Below are positions 1-8,675 of a stretch of DNA of 59,175 bases, one piece after another. Below the pieces are notes generated by a model, which worked only from the letters and a program-made list of their open reading frames with translations, was not told the DNA's origin and did not search any database. Positions within the stretch are counted from its first letter, which is position 1; each line of letters begins with the position of its first letter. A program made the position numbers and the translations under genes. Origin of the DNA: Anaerolineae bacterium (GTDB taxonomy: Bacteria; Chloroflexota; Anaerolineae; Aggregatilineales; Aggregatilineaceae); NCBI GenBank assembly GCA_016930015.1, contig JAFGHR010000001.1, positions 1 through 59,175 of the forward strand. The letters run 5' to 3'.

Positions 1-150
1 AACGCCCCTCCCCTCCGGGCTGAAGCCCGGTGTCCCCTCCCCGATAAAGTCATGGAGGGGAAAAACATCTGGTTGCGGGCGCGTTCAGCAACCACACATC
101 TGAAAAGTCCCTCGTCCAGCTTGGCTGGAAGGAGGATTAGGGGGAAGGCG
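1..150 (-). repeat. Dispersed intergenic repeat, copy A
   Basis: Read on the minus strand this is the same element as the copies near 15.1, 57.9 and 59.0 kb. It has a CCTTCCCCCTAA head, a CAGCCAAGCTGGACG box, then a CCCCTCC...GGGGAGGGG inverted repeat and a CCGGGCT..AGCCCGG hairpin near the end. It is cut off by the left edge of the window and lies downstream of the serine hydrolase gene. It has no coding potential of its own. Confidence 0.8.
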
Positions 151-207
151 TAGCACAGCATCACGGTGTGACGCACAGCGTGGCACAAACAACTCAGCCG
201 TCCGGGT

Positions 208-1515
208 TTAGCTTAGTTGGTCGTAGTACGTAAACAAGTCATGATCCGGCCAGTGTTCGACGGCGTCGGCGGCCTGACTCAGCGGCCCGGCGATACCGTC
301 CATGTAATCCAGGCCGGACGAGTCATCACGCTGGTTGAACAGGGCGACCCAGCCCATGCCATCCCAGCGGCGCACCATCAGCGCGAACAGCCCGTCCAGG
401 CTGCCGGTGTGCCACGCGTTATAACTGCCATTGTTGGTCGGCTGCACTATCCAGCCGCAGCCGTAATATAACCCGTCGGCGCTGACGCCTATCGGCGGCG
501 CGGCGGTCATGGCCTGAAGCGAGTCCACATTTAACACCGGGTGCCCGCCGGGCGCATCCAGCGCCGCCACGAATCGCGCCAGGTCCACCGCCGATCCCAG
601 CCAGCCCCCATGTGAGTCCATGTTTTCGATATTCCAGCCGCCGTAAGGCCACGTCGCGGACTGTCCCGGCGTGATGACGCTTGGCACCGGCTGCGTGAAC
701 TGCGTGTAGTACCACACTTCGCCAGGTGCGCGGTCGCGAGGCAGGGTGTGCGCCTGCCGCATATGCCGGATTCCCAGCGGCTCGAACACGTTTTCCTCGA
801 CGTAACCGGTGTAAGCCGTGCCGGTGATGGCCTCGATGATGCGTCCCAACAGTAAATAACCGTAGTTGCTGTACGCGAAGCGCTCCCCCGGCGAAAAGTC
901 AAGCGGCTGCCCGGTCATGTACATGATGATATCCGCCTGCGTGACCGGCACCGATTTACCCAGCTCGCGGGCTATAACGTGATCGCGGAACATGGGATCG
1001 AACGAACTGTCCGAGTCCCAGCCGCCGAGGTGCCATAACAAATGCCCGATCGTCACGTCCGCCAGCCGGAGATCAACGTCATGCCCGGCAGCGGGCAGCG
1101 GATTGAGGATATCGACCATGCGCTGATCCAGACTGAGCCAGCCGTTCTGGACCAGTTTTAGCACGGTGACGGCTGTGATCGGCTTGGTGAGGCTGGCGAT
1201 CCGGAATAACGAGGTCGGGAGGGCTAAATCATTTGGATCACTGCTCCACGTGTAGCCGCGTGCCATGATCAGGCGACCATCCCGCGTGACGCCTAACGCA
1301 CCGCTGCGGATATTCCGCCCGACCATGAAGGCTTTCATCACGTCGTCAAAGCTGGTGAGCGCCAGCACGTCGGGGCCGGTCGTCTGCCAGTAGCGGCGTT
1401 CATCCTGGCGAGCGCAGCCGGTACGCGCCGGGGATAGGGCGCTGCCCATGACGGACGCGCCGCACAGCGCGCTTAGTTTCAGAAAGCGGCGGCGGGATAG
1501 GGTGGGCGATCGCAT
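208..1515 (-). CDS. Tat-exported serine hydrolase, beta-lactamase/class C PBP family
   Basis: This is a 435-residue serine hydrolase of the class C beta-lactamase / D-alanyl-D-alanine carboxypeptidase (EstB-like) family. The N-terminus carries a twin-arginine signal (SRRRFLKL, residues 7-14) followed by a short hydrophobic stretch. The three catalytic motifs are visible: SLTK with Ser108 and Lys111, YSN at 215-217, and HTG at 369-371. Length fits the family. The ATG at 1515 has AAGGAT about 9 bases upstream. It stands alone, with a dispersed repeat after its stop. Substrate is unknown; this fold covers peptidases, esterases and lactamases, so resistance should not be assumed. Confidence 0.9.
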   Translation of the reverse strand: MRSPTLSRRRFLKLSALCGASVMGSALSPARTGCARQDERRYWQTTGPDVLALTSFDDVMKAFMVGRNIRSGALGVTRDGRLIMARGYTWSSDPNDLALPTSLFRIASLTKPITAVTVLKLVQNGWLSLDQRMVDILNPLPAAGHDVDLRLADVTIGHLLWHLGGWDSDSSFDPMFRDHVIARELGKSVPVTQADIIMYMTGQPLDFSPGERFAYSNYGYLLLGRIIEAITGTAYTGYVEENVFEPLGIRHMRQAHTLPRDRAPGEVWYYTQFTQPVPSVITPGQSATWPYGGWNIENMDSHGGWLGSAVDLARFVAALDAPGGHPVLNVDSLQAMTAAPPIGVSADGLYYGCGWIVQPTNNGSYNAWHTGSLDGLFALMVRRWDGMGWVALFNQRDDSSGLDYMDGIAGPLSQAADAVEHWPDHDLFTYYDQLS

Positions 1516-1573
1516 TTCATGAATCCTTACGCGTGACCAGAAATACAGGAAACCGCGTTTCGACGGGATTGTG

Positions 1574-2653
1574 TTATGGCGGGAAGCGCGGGTTTGCCTC
1601 TAACGCTTTGCGCCATTTTTTGACCGCGTCCAGGGCGTCCCGCGTGCCGATGGCCTCAAGCGCGTTGGCGGCTTTGAAGTCCGTGTCGGCTTCGGTATCG
1701 GCCAGCAGGGTGATCAGTGGGGCGGCGGCGCGCGCATTCCCCAGGCGGCCCAGCGCATCGACGGCGGCCTGGCGCACGCCCAGGATCAGGTCATCCAGGG
1801 CCGCGATCAACGGCTCGACGGCACGCTGATTCCCCAGAAAACCCAGTGTACGCGCGCTCGCCTGGCGCACAGCGGGATCGTCATCCCGCAAAACGGCGAT
1901 CAAGGGATCAACGGCGCGCACGTCACCCACTTCGGCCAGGATATTGGCGGCGTAATGGCGGGTATCCCAATCATCGGCCTGTAAGCTGGCGATCAGGTGA
2001 TCCACGTCGAGCACGTTTTCACCCAGCAAACCGCCCAATTTACCGGCGTGTTCCCAGGCCGTGATCGCTTCGAGCGCTTCCAGCGTGCCGATCTGGCGCA
2101 GTGATTCGGCGGCGGTTTCGCCGACCGTGCGCCCGTACACGATGGCCGGGTCATCCAGCAGGGGGATCAACGCGGGGACGGCGTCCGGATATCCGATCTG
2201 GCCGAGTGCGGCAGCGGCGGCGCAGCGGACATCATCCCGCGCATTGTCCAGCACCGCGATCAACGGTTCGACCGCGCGTGAATCGCCCAAACTGCCGAGC
2301 GCCCCGGCGGCATCGGCGCGCAGCGCGGACGGGCCAGCCAGGGCATGGATCAATGGCTCAAGCGCTTCCGGGTTGCCGAGTGCGCCCAACGCTTTGGCGG
2401 CGGCGCAGCGCACCGGCACATAATCGTCATTGAGCGCATCCAACAGCGGGCGGAGCACCATCGGCCCGCCGATCTTGCTCAGCGCACGGATCACGGCGGC
2501 GCGGGTGGCGATGTGCTCGGCGTGGCGCATCGACTGGACCAGCGGCGGCACGGCGCGCGCGTCGCGCTGTTCGCCCAGCGCATAGATCGCCTGGGTGCGG
2601 ATAGACGCATTCGGGTTCCGGAGCATATCGATCAGGGTTTGTATGTCAGTCAT
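1574..2653 (-). CDS. HEAT-repeat (PBS-lyase type) protein
   Basis: The 359-residue protein is built almost wholly of about ten 31-residue HEAT-like repeats of the phycobilisome-lyase type. The recurring signature is RxxAAxALGxLGDxRAVEPLI. The family forms alpha-solenoid scaffolds for protein interaction; a lyase function is not implied. The ATG at 2653 is chosen because GGCAGG lies just upstream and the repeats begin soon after it; an in-frame upstream extension to 2725 looks unlike protein. No signal peptide or membrane span, so cytoplasmic. Partner unknown. Confidence 0.85.
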   Translation of the reverse strand: MTDIQTLIDMLRNPNASIRTQAIYALGEQRDARAVPPLVQSMRHAEHIATRAAVIRALSKIGGPMVLRPLLDALNDDYVPVRCAAAKALGALGNPEALEPLIHALAGPSALRADAAGALGSLGDSRAVEPLIAVLDNARDDVRCAAAAALGQIGYPDAVPALIPLLDDPAIVYGRTVGETAAESLRQIGTLEALEAITAWEHAGKLGGLLGENVLDVDHLIASLQADDWDTRHYAANILAEVGDVRAVDPLIAVLRDDDPAVRQASARTLGFLGNQRAVEPLIAALDDLILGVRQAAVDALGRLGNARAAAPLITLLADTEADTDFKAANALEAIGTRDALDAVKKWRKALEANPRFPP

Positions 2654-2816
2654 TGTATACCTGCCTGGAGTGATTGAGGCTGCGCCATAAAAAATAATTA
2701 CCCGATCCCCGGCAAGGGTGAACAAACGGGAAGTATATTTTCTTGGTTCAGCCTAACCTGTTTGCCTATGCCGTATTCCAGCGGATTCGGGCGGGCTGCT
2801 GTGTTGGCTGAGATGG

Positions 2817-3866
2817 TTAATACAGGGCGTCGGATGGTGCCTCAATGACGGTGGGAGTGAAACACACCTGGGCACCGGCAGCCGCTGCGCCGTCCATAAC
2901 CGCCGAAATCGCTTCGAGTGCCGCCCGAACTTTGGCGGCTTTTACATTACCCAACCGGTATTCCAGGTATTCTGAGTAGTCACCGGCGGCAAACGCATCA
3001 AACAGCGCCGTGACAGCGACTTTCATCGTGGCGGCGGGGTAAAACCGGCTGTGATTCACAAAGGGGACCAGCGGGAGCCGCGCATTACGGTGCAGCGGGC
3101 TGAACAGGTTCGGCTTGCTGATCAGTTCGGCCAGCGCGTCAAGCGATACGTCCGGCGGCGTGACCGTGTCTGGCCGGAAGGTCAGCGCACCCCTGAACGT
3201 CAAGCGGGCCATCCGGTCGTAGTAAGCGCGGGTATCGGGCGGCAGCAGGTCATAAATATGCCGCATGAGATCGATTGAGGCGACTTCTAACTCGTGTTGG
3301 CGGCGTTTGCGGTCTTTGGACACCATGATCGGTGCCAGCGGCTGCCCGATGGTGACTTGAACTTTGGGGCGCCGGAAGCGGGCAATCTTCTGCCACGCCT
3401 GGTACGTGCCGCCGATGCCCACCGGCACGATCCATGCTTCGGCAGCATGTGACAGATAAGCGGCGCCGGGTTTGACGTCATTGATGGGTTTTTCCCAGGT
3501 GCCGCCTTCAGGGAACATGGCCAGCCGCCCCTGTTGGGCGAGCACGTCCCGCAGATGCCTGAGTCCTTCCCGATCAACCGATCCGCGTTTCATCGGGATC
3601 ACCCCGGCCAGTTTGATCACCCAGTTAGCAGGCCACATCAACTTAAAATCGCCCGGCCCTACAAATGTAGTTTCTGCCGGGAGCAGCGCGATAAACAGCA
3701 GGGCGTCCAGCGTCGAGGTATGGTTACCGGCATAGATCACGGGGCCGCGAATTTTGAGGTGTTTTCGCCCGGTGACTTTGGTGCGTGTCATAACACGCAA
3801 AAACACCTGGCCAAGGAGACGAAGCAGCCAGCGAACGCTTTTTGTGTGGGTATCAAACAGCGGCAT
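2817..3866 (-). CDS. Lysophospholipid acyltransferase (PlsC/LPLAT family)
   Basis: This resembles 1-acyl-sn-glycerol-3-phosphate acyltransferases, which add the second acyl chain to lysophosphatidic acid at the membrane. The catalytic HX4D motif is at His49-Asp54 (NHTSTLD) and the substrate-binding FPEG motif is at residues 118-121. At 349 residues it has about 100 more C-terminal residues than a minimal PlsC; that extension has no domain I recognise. AGGA lies just upstream of the ATG. It is monocistronic. The exact acceptor lipid cannot be told from sequence. Confidence 0.85.
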   Translation of the reverse strand: MPLFDTHTKSVRWLLRLLGQVFLRVMTRTKVTGRKHLKIRGPVIYAGNHTSTLDALLFIALLPAETTFVGPGDFKLMWPANWVIKLAGVIPMKRGSVDREGLRHLRDVLAQQGRLAMFPEGGTWEKPINDVKPGAAYLSHAAEAWIVPVGIGGTYQAWQKIARFRRPKVQVTIGQPLAPIMVSKDRKRRQHELEVASIDLMRHIYDLLPPDTRAYYDRMARLTFRGALTFRPDTVTPPDVSLDALAELISKPNLFSPLHRNARLPLVPFVNHSRFYPAATMKVAVTALFDAFAAGDYSEYLEYRLGNVKAAKVRAALEAISAVMDGAAAAGAQVCFTPTVIEAPSDALY

Positions 3867-4111
3867 CGTGTGTCCTAAATATATTTGTTGACGGGACTTT
3901 GCGTCTGTTTATCGAACCTGGCAGCCTAATAGTAGCGCCGGTCGGGACGGCTGACAACTGCAATTTGCCTATTTTGCGAGGATCGAAAACAAGCAAAGAC
4001 CGGCAGTCCGCGTTACAATCGTGTCGGTAAATAAGCGAGTGTGACCCGGTGATCGCTTGCGCTGTTTAGGCTGAGAACCGGGACCAATGCCGGTTTGGAG
4101 GAAAACATCGT

Positions 4112-4411
4112 ATGCAGGACGACATCAGGAGCACTCAAGAAATCTTCGGCGATCTGTTTGGTGGTCTGGCGAGCCTCGGTGCGCGCGGCGTGGATGGATT
4201 TGTGATCGCCAAAGCATTGGCGCGGTTGTTAATCCAGCAGGGTGTGATCTCCAAGGATATGTTCATCGCCACCATGCAGCAGGTTGCCAAAGAAGAACTC
4301 GAAGAATCAGACGAAATCACGCATTTTTTAAGCGAGACATTCGCCGAAATCCTGGGCCAGCTTCAGGTCCGTGAAGAAAAAATCAGGCGTGAGGGTCAAG
4401 AAAGCGCTTGA
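4112..4411 (+). CDS. Small acidic helical protein of unknown function
   Basis: I do not recognise this 99-residue protein. It is predicted helical, rich in Glu and Gln, with an acidic patch (KEELEESDE) around residues 56-64 and a charged C-terminal helix (QVREEKIRREGQ). There is no signal peptide, membrane span or cysteine motif. The strong ribosome site GGAGGAAAA, spaced 8 bases from the ATG, makes it a convincing gene. A 38-codon frame overlaps its stop codon as ATGA at 4411 but has no ribosome site of its own. Confidence 0.7.
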   Translation: MQDDIRSTQEIFGDLFGGLASLGARGVDGFVIAKALARLLIQQGVISKDMFIATMQQVAKEELEESDEITHFLSETFAEILGQLQVREEKIRREGQESA

Positions 4412-4778
4412 TGACGACACCTGGTTTCGGGCGGCGGTCCGGGCCATTGGCGGCGGTTTGTGATCCGCCGCTGGAAACTGGCCTGGCACGCATAACCACC
4501 CTGGCCGAACAGCAGCAGGAGGATTAGCTGTCTTCGCGCATGACATCCACGTGATGCGGGATCGTGAAGGACGCCCGGCTGCCGAGTTAGGCGCTAACGC
4601 TGCCAGTCAAGGGCGTGATGGCCCGTCACGTTGATCGTGAAGGCGGCGCCTGCCGCCAGGAATGGGGCTTGTTGTGCCCCAAACAAAATAACACACCGGG
4701 AAAACCTGCGCGGCCTTCCCGGTGTGTTTATTAGTGTGCTTGTTGTGTTAGGCTGAGCCAGAAAAATGAATCTCCCGT
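4412..4778. other. Intergenic region with one possible tiny frame and a terminator
   Basis: This 367-base gap holds a weak 38-codon plus-strand frame (4411-4527) that overlaps the preceding stop and is probably not real. It also holds the terminator hairpin at 4690-4728. I see no RNA gene here. Confidence 0.6.
4682..4728 (-). terminator. Rho-independent terminator of the PPC-repeat gene
   Basis: A perfect 13-bp inverted repeat (arms 4690-4702 and 4716-4728, loop 13 bases) lies about 50 bases after the stop of the minus-strand gene ending at 4779. On the minus strand it is followed by ATTTTGTTT. Confidence 0.8.
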
Positions 4779-6278
4779 TTATTTGCCCAGGAGCTGCTCA
4801 ATCGGTGTGGATTTGGCCGGATCGTTACTCTTGCCAAAACCGCTCAGGTAAAAGCTCTGGCTCTCGGTCTTGAAACTGCGGCCCGGCAGGTCGCCTTGCG
4901 GCGGATACAGGTAATTTTCCAGCGGGCTTGCTTTGTCGGGATTCTTGCTGGCGCCAGACCCGCGCAGATAGAACGTATCACCCTCACCGCTCTCGAAGGA
5001 GCGGCCCGGCAGCCCGCCAAACCCGCCGATACCGACGGCATCGTCAGGCGCTTCAGGTTGTCCGCTGGTGACCTGGAGCGTGTAGTTGCCGGTGGTGGTG
5101 CCTTCGTCCAGGCCGTTGCGCGTGGCGATAATGATGTAGGTGCCGGTTTCTGGCAGGCGGAGCGAAAGCTGGGCATCGACTCCGGATGCGCCGCCGCCGC
5201 TGTCGTCATCCTCGGCAATAACTTCGTCGTTGGGGTCGATCAGGCCCAGGTACGCGTCCAGGTTGCCTTCGCCGGACATGGTGATGGTGACCGTCTCGCC
5301 CGCGTTGCCGTCAAACAGGTACAGGTGCGCGAAGCTGTCATTGGTGATCGCGCCTTGCGCGGCACCGGCATCCAGCATGATGTCGCCCATCACGTCAACA
5401 CCCGGCGGCAGGTCGTTTTCGGCTTGCTGCGGCTCCGGTTCAGCCTCTTCCGGAACCCCGGCGAACAGCACATAAGCGCCGGTTGACATGCCGTTTTCCA
5501 TACCCGCGCGGGTCGCAATGACATAGTAGATGCCTGTGGCGGGTACGGTCAGGCTCAGCGCCGCGTCGGTATTACCGCCGCCGCTGACCTGCGCGCCGCT
5601 GTCATCATCTTCGGCCAGCACATCGCCCTCTTCGGTGGCGAACATCAGGAATGAATCCAGGTTGCTGGCGTCGGCGAACATGCCAACAAACAGGTCGGTG
5701 CCTTTTTCCAGTTCAATCGAGTATAACTGCGCAAACGCGTTTTTCTCGATGACACCCGGCTGGGCTTCGGCCATGGCGATATCACCCATGTAGTATACGC
5801 CGGGCTGAAGCTCGACCGGCTGGTCGGCGGCGACCACGTTAGTGTTATCCTGCGGCCCCTTGCCGCCCGTCAGTTCAAGCGCGTATGTGCCCTGGCTGGT
5901 ACCCTGGTCGAAGTCGTAGCGGGTGGCGATGATCACAAACGACCCGCTGGCGGGCAGGGTGGTTTCGATCAGCGCGTTGGAGTTCCCGCCGCTGTCGTCG
6001 TCCTCAACCAGTACTTGCTCGGTGGCCATCTCAATCAGGCCCAGATAAGCATCAAGGGCGGCGTCACCTTCCATGTAGATGCGGACCCGGTCACCTTTGT
6101 TACCGGTGAACTCCCACAGTTCAAAATAGGTCTTGTTGTTGATCTGGCCGGAAACAACGTCCCCGTAGGACAAAACGCCACCGGCTGATTCGACGGTTGA
6201 AAGCGCGGGGAGCAGGGCCACTACCAGGGCCGCGATCACGGCGAGTGCCACGAAACGGGTTGTTCGATGAAGGACCAT
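4779..6278 (-). CDS. Secreted PPC-repeat protein with duplicated C-terminal motif
   Basis: The 499-residue exported protein has an N-terminal signal or anchor (residues about 8-32). It then has three tandem bacterial pre-peptidase C-terminal (PPC)-like beta domains, each with LDAYLGLI-type strands, an acidic EDDDSG turn and a (F/Y)(V/I)IIATR strand. The acidic turns suggest calcium binding. No peptidase domain is present, so PPC modules make up the whole mature protein. The last 80 residues hold two copies of a motif starting LPGRSF and ending in (E)NYL or (E)QLL. GGGAGGAAA upstream of the ATG fixes the start. It has its own terminator and a plausible promoter. Confidence 0.85.
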   Translation of the reverse strand: MVLHRTTRFVALAVIAALVVALLPALSTVESAGGVLSYGDVVSGQINNKTYFELWEFTGNKGDRVRIYMEGDAALDAYLGLIEMATEQVLVEDDDSGGNSNALIETTLPASGSFVIIATRYDFDQGTSQGTYALELTGGKGPQDNTNVVAADQPVELQPGVYYMGDIAMAEAQPGVIEKNAFAQLYSIELEKGTDLFVGMFADASNLDSFLMFATEEGDVLAEDDDSGAQVSGGGNTDAALSLTVPATGIYYVIATRAGMENGMSTGAYVLFAGVPEEAEPEPQQAENDLPPGVDVMGDIMLDAGAAQGAITNDSFAHLYLFDGNAGETVTITMSGEGNLDAYLGLIDPNDEVIAEDDDSGGGASGVDAQLSLRLPETGTYIIIATRNGLDEGTTTGNYTLQVTSGQPEAPDDAVGIGGFGGLPGRSFESGEGDTFYLRGSGASKNPDKASPLENYLYPPQGDLPGRSFKTESQSFYLSGFGKSNDPAKSTPIEQLLGK

Positions 6279-6594
6279 GCGGTTTTCCTCCCAAATTAGC
6301 TATTCGAGGGTCTGATTCGTGTGTGCTGCAATGTGTTCCCTATGGATAGATTATAGTCGTCCCATTTACTCGTGCAACGCAGCACAACAAACCTGTAACC
6401 TCTGATACGTTGGCGGCAGTGTGGCCGCCGGACTATGTGTTTGTGTTTTCAGTATCGGGTCTCGGCGTGACCAAAGCGTGACCGCTGGCCGGTTGGGCGC
6501 AAAACGCGAACCCCCCAAAAGTAGGGGAACAGAAAACGCCCGGAACGGCTTATAATAAAAACAGCGGGAGGCATGTTTTGGTGGAGGTTTTGTT
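6279..6594. other. Divergent intergenic region
   Basis: This 316-base region separates the divergent PPC-repeat and CoiA-like genes. It carries a plausible minus-strand promoter at 6350-6377. A plus-strand TATAAT at 6551-6556 sits about 40 bases before the CoiA-like start but lacks a convincing -35 box. Nothing else is visible. Confidence 0.55.
6350..6377 (-). promoter_or_regulatory. Candidate sigma-70 promoter for PPC-repeat gene
   Basis: On the minus strand TTGCAC (6377-6372) is separated by 16 bases from a perfect TATAAT (6355-6350). This predicts a transcript start near 6343 and a leader of about 65 bases before the ATG at 6278. The -35 match is only half, so confidence is moderate. Confidence 0.45.
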
Positions 6595-7620
6595 ATGGCA
6601 CACAAACGAAGACAACGACAACAATCAGCCGGTGTTCTCACCTACACCAACCCACAGTATGAATGGGCACTTGATGTTGAGGGCCGGGCGGTGCACGTAT
6701 CACAGGCGGGGCGCGGCGACTCCTATTTTTGCCCGTTATGCGGCGATAAGATGGTGGCCCGGCTGGGTGATCAAAAACGCCATCATTTTGCCCACAGCCA
6801 GACAACCGACTGCCCGCCGGAAGACGTGGCGCGGGCGGCGGCTGGTCGCTGGCTGGTGTACCATCTGCGGCAGAGTTTGGCCGACTGCCGTAACCTGACG
6901 ATCAAATGGCGGTGCCCCTTGTGCACCGAAACGCACGCGATCAACGTGCTGGGCGGAATCGCCCAGGTGCAGCCGCTTGTCGAACAGGACGGCGTGCACG
7001 CTGACGTGGCGCTGCTGGACGCGGCGGGCAAACTCCGCGCGGCCATCGCGGTCACGATGCCATCTCAGGACGATCTCAGCGCCTGTATGCGCCGGGGGAT
7101 CATGGTGATCGTCGTCAGCCTGGATGGGGTGCGCAGCCGTATGCTTGACCTGCCAACACTGCTGAGCGGATCGGCGATTTTGGGCGGCCCATGCACGACC
7201 CGGCAGGCCGCCGCCCGCGCCGGGATCGTGAGTGATATCCTGACGTTACGGACCCGCTTGACCGCGCTCGCCAGCCAACCCCCGTATCGCACATACGGCC
7301 CGCTCGAAACGGTTGACGGCCTGACACACGTGTTCAGCGCAGGGGGTCAACGGCTGTGGCTGCCGCCCATTTTGTGGCAGCGCGCCGTCGGCGGTATGCT
7401 GCATTCGGTGATCCCGGCGTTGCAGATCATTTCGCAGGAATGGAAACAACCCGACGGCAGCGTCATCGCGCTGTATTATGTGACGTTCAAAGATACCTGT
7501 GCCGTCGCTGTCCGCCGTTTTCCGCCCGGCCAGGGAGCCTACGCCCGGCTGGATTCATCGCTGTTCCGCACCTCGCGCCTGTCGGCGGTTGATGTGGCGC
7601 GCAGCTTCGCCGAGTGCTGA
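6595..7620 (+). CDS. CoiA-like competence/nuclease-fold protein, probably catalytically altered
   Basis: The 341-residue protein resembles the CoiA-like family. The N-terminal part has a zinc-binding CPLC pair (46-49) and the HHFAHS motif (63-68) typical of CoiA N-terminal domains, and a second CPLC at 107-110. A nuclease-like core follows, HADVALLD with Asp137 and then AAIAV. Family members usually have a glutamate in that second strand (AIEV); here residue 152 is alanine, so the PD-(D/E)xK site looks broken. GGAGG sits 7 bases before the ATG. CoiA takes part in processing of incoming DNA in transformation; no other competence genes are nearby. Confidence 0.7.
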   Translation: MAHKRRQRQQSAGVLTYTNPQYEWALDVEGRAVHVSQAGRGDSYFCPLCGDKMVARLGDQKRHHFAHSQTTDCPPEDVARAAAGRWLVYHLRQSLADCRNLTIKWRCPLCTETHAINVLGGIAQVQPLVEQDGVHADVALLDAAGKLRAAIAVTMPSQDDLSACMRRGIMVIVVSLDGVRSRMLDLPTLLSGSAILGGPCTTRQAAARAGIVSDILTLRTRLTALASQPPYRTYGPLETVDGLTHVFSAGGQRLWLPPILWQRAVGGMLHSVIPALQIISQEWKQPDGSVIALYYVTFKDTCAVAVRRFPPGQGAYARLDSSLFRTSRLSAVDVARSFAEC

Positions 7621-7704
7621 TCGCTGGCCCCGGCGCGGCTTTTTTGTTTTTTTCGGGACGTGTACAATGAACATGTTGTGATTTCCAATCCTGAGGGATG
7701 AATT

Positions 7705-8604
7705 ATGTCGGCTGACCTAAGACAAAAGTTGCAGGATGCTATCGCCCTGGCGCAGTCGGGGCAGCGTCACGAAGCACGCGGGCTGCTGGAACAGGTGATC
7801 GACGCTAACCCGGATGAAGAATTGGCGTGGTTGTGGCTGGCGACCGTCTCCACCGATAAGGCGGAGCGCGTCCAGTTTTTAGAAAAAGCGCTGGCGCTCA
7901 ACCCGGACAATCCCACCAGCCAGCAGGCTTATGCCCAGCTTACCGGCACGGTTTACGCGGCCCCGCCGCCCGTAGAGCGGCCCGGCATACCGGTTAGCGA
8001 GCGGGCTGCCGGGTTGGTCCGGCGGCTGACGCAGGATTCACCCCTGTCGCCGGTTCACTTTTTTATACTGATGGGCGTTGTAACCATGTTTGTGGTGGGG
8101 GTGCTCCTGGTCGTGAACCTGGTCCGGGGTGACGGGGATAAAAAAGATGACGCTGGCCCCACGGCCACACCGTATGTCATCATCAGGGAAACGGACACAC
8201 CAACGCCGTACTACACCTACACGCCCAGCGACACACCGTACCCGACCAACACGCCCGGTCCATCCCCGACGCCGCTCATCCTCCCGCCGACCTGGACGCC
8301 CAGCCCGACCTGGACTCTGCACGCGCCGAATACACTCGTGCCGTCGTGGACTCCCGGCCCGACCCGGACTCACACGCCGACATTTCCGCCGTTGACAGCG
8401 ACGTTTACGCCTATCCCGCCGGACAACCTCAGCCAGACGCCGCAGCCGAATGCCGAAACCGCGACCGCGCGTTTTGCCCTGACGAGTGATGCCCCGTCGT
8501 CTACGGAAACCCCGCTTCCCACGCCGTCGCCCAACGCGGAGACGGCGACCGCGTCCTTTGCGCAAACCAGCGACGCGATATCATCGGACGATGACGGAAG
8601 TTAA
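7705..8604 (+). CDS. TPR-like membrane protein with Thr/Pro-rich exterior tail
   Basis: The 299-residue protein starts with a TPR-like helical domain (residues about 1-80; LLEQVIDANPDEELAWLWLA). A single membrane span follows near residues 112-135, then a long Thr/Pro/Ser tail made of TPTP, NTPGPSPTP and WTPSPTW segments. Topology is inferred as cytoplasmic TPR with the low-complexity tail outside. The tail holds two copies of a PNAETATA(R/S)FA(L/Q)TSDA segment. GAGGGATG precedes the ATG. It ends at a bidirectional terminator shared with the convergent substrate-binding protein gene. Function unknown. Confidence 0.75.
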   Translation: MSADLRQKLQDAIALAQSGQRHEARGLLEQVIDANPDEELAWLWLATVSTDKAERVQFLEKALALNPDNPTSQQAYAQLTGTVYAAPPPVERPGIPVSERAAGLVRRLTQDSPLSPVHFFILMGVVTMFVVGVLLVVNLVRGDGDKKDDAGPTATPYVIIRETDTPTPYYTYTPSDTPYPTNTPGPSPTPLILPPTWTPSPTWTLHAPNTLVPSWTPGPTRTHTPTFPPLTATFTPIPPDNLSQTPQPNAETATARFALTSDAPSSTETPLPTPSPNAETATASFAQTSDAISSDDDGS

Positions 8605-8617
8605 CGCCACAAAAAAG

Positions 8618-8648
8618 CGGGGCGATGGAAATGGTACCATCGCCCCGT
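8618..8648. terminator. Bidirectional terminator between convergent genes
   Basis: An 11-bp stem (8618-8628 with 8637-8647) lies between the stops of the TPR gene (8604) and the substrate-binding protein gene (8676). Six A residues precede it (a U-run for minus-strand transcripts) and a T-rich stretch follows. Confidence 0.75.
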
Positions 8649-8675
8649 TCTATTGTTTAGCGGTCAAACCGCCTG

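Noticed and set aside
208..1515. Antibiotic-resistance beta-lactamase
   Set aside because: The family motifs are those shared by esterases and peptidases; nothing specific to resistance is visible.
1574..2653. Phycobilisome lyase and hence a cyanobacterial origin
   Set aside because: HEAT repeats of this type are widespread scaffolds, and no phycobilisome or photosynthesis genes are present.
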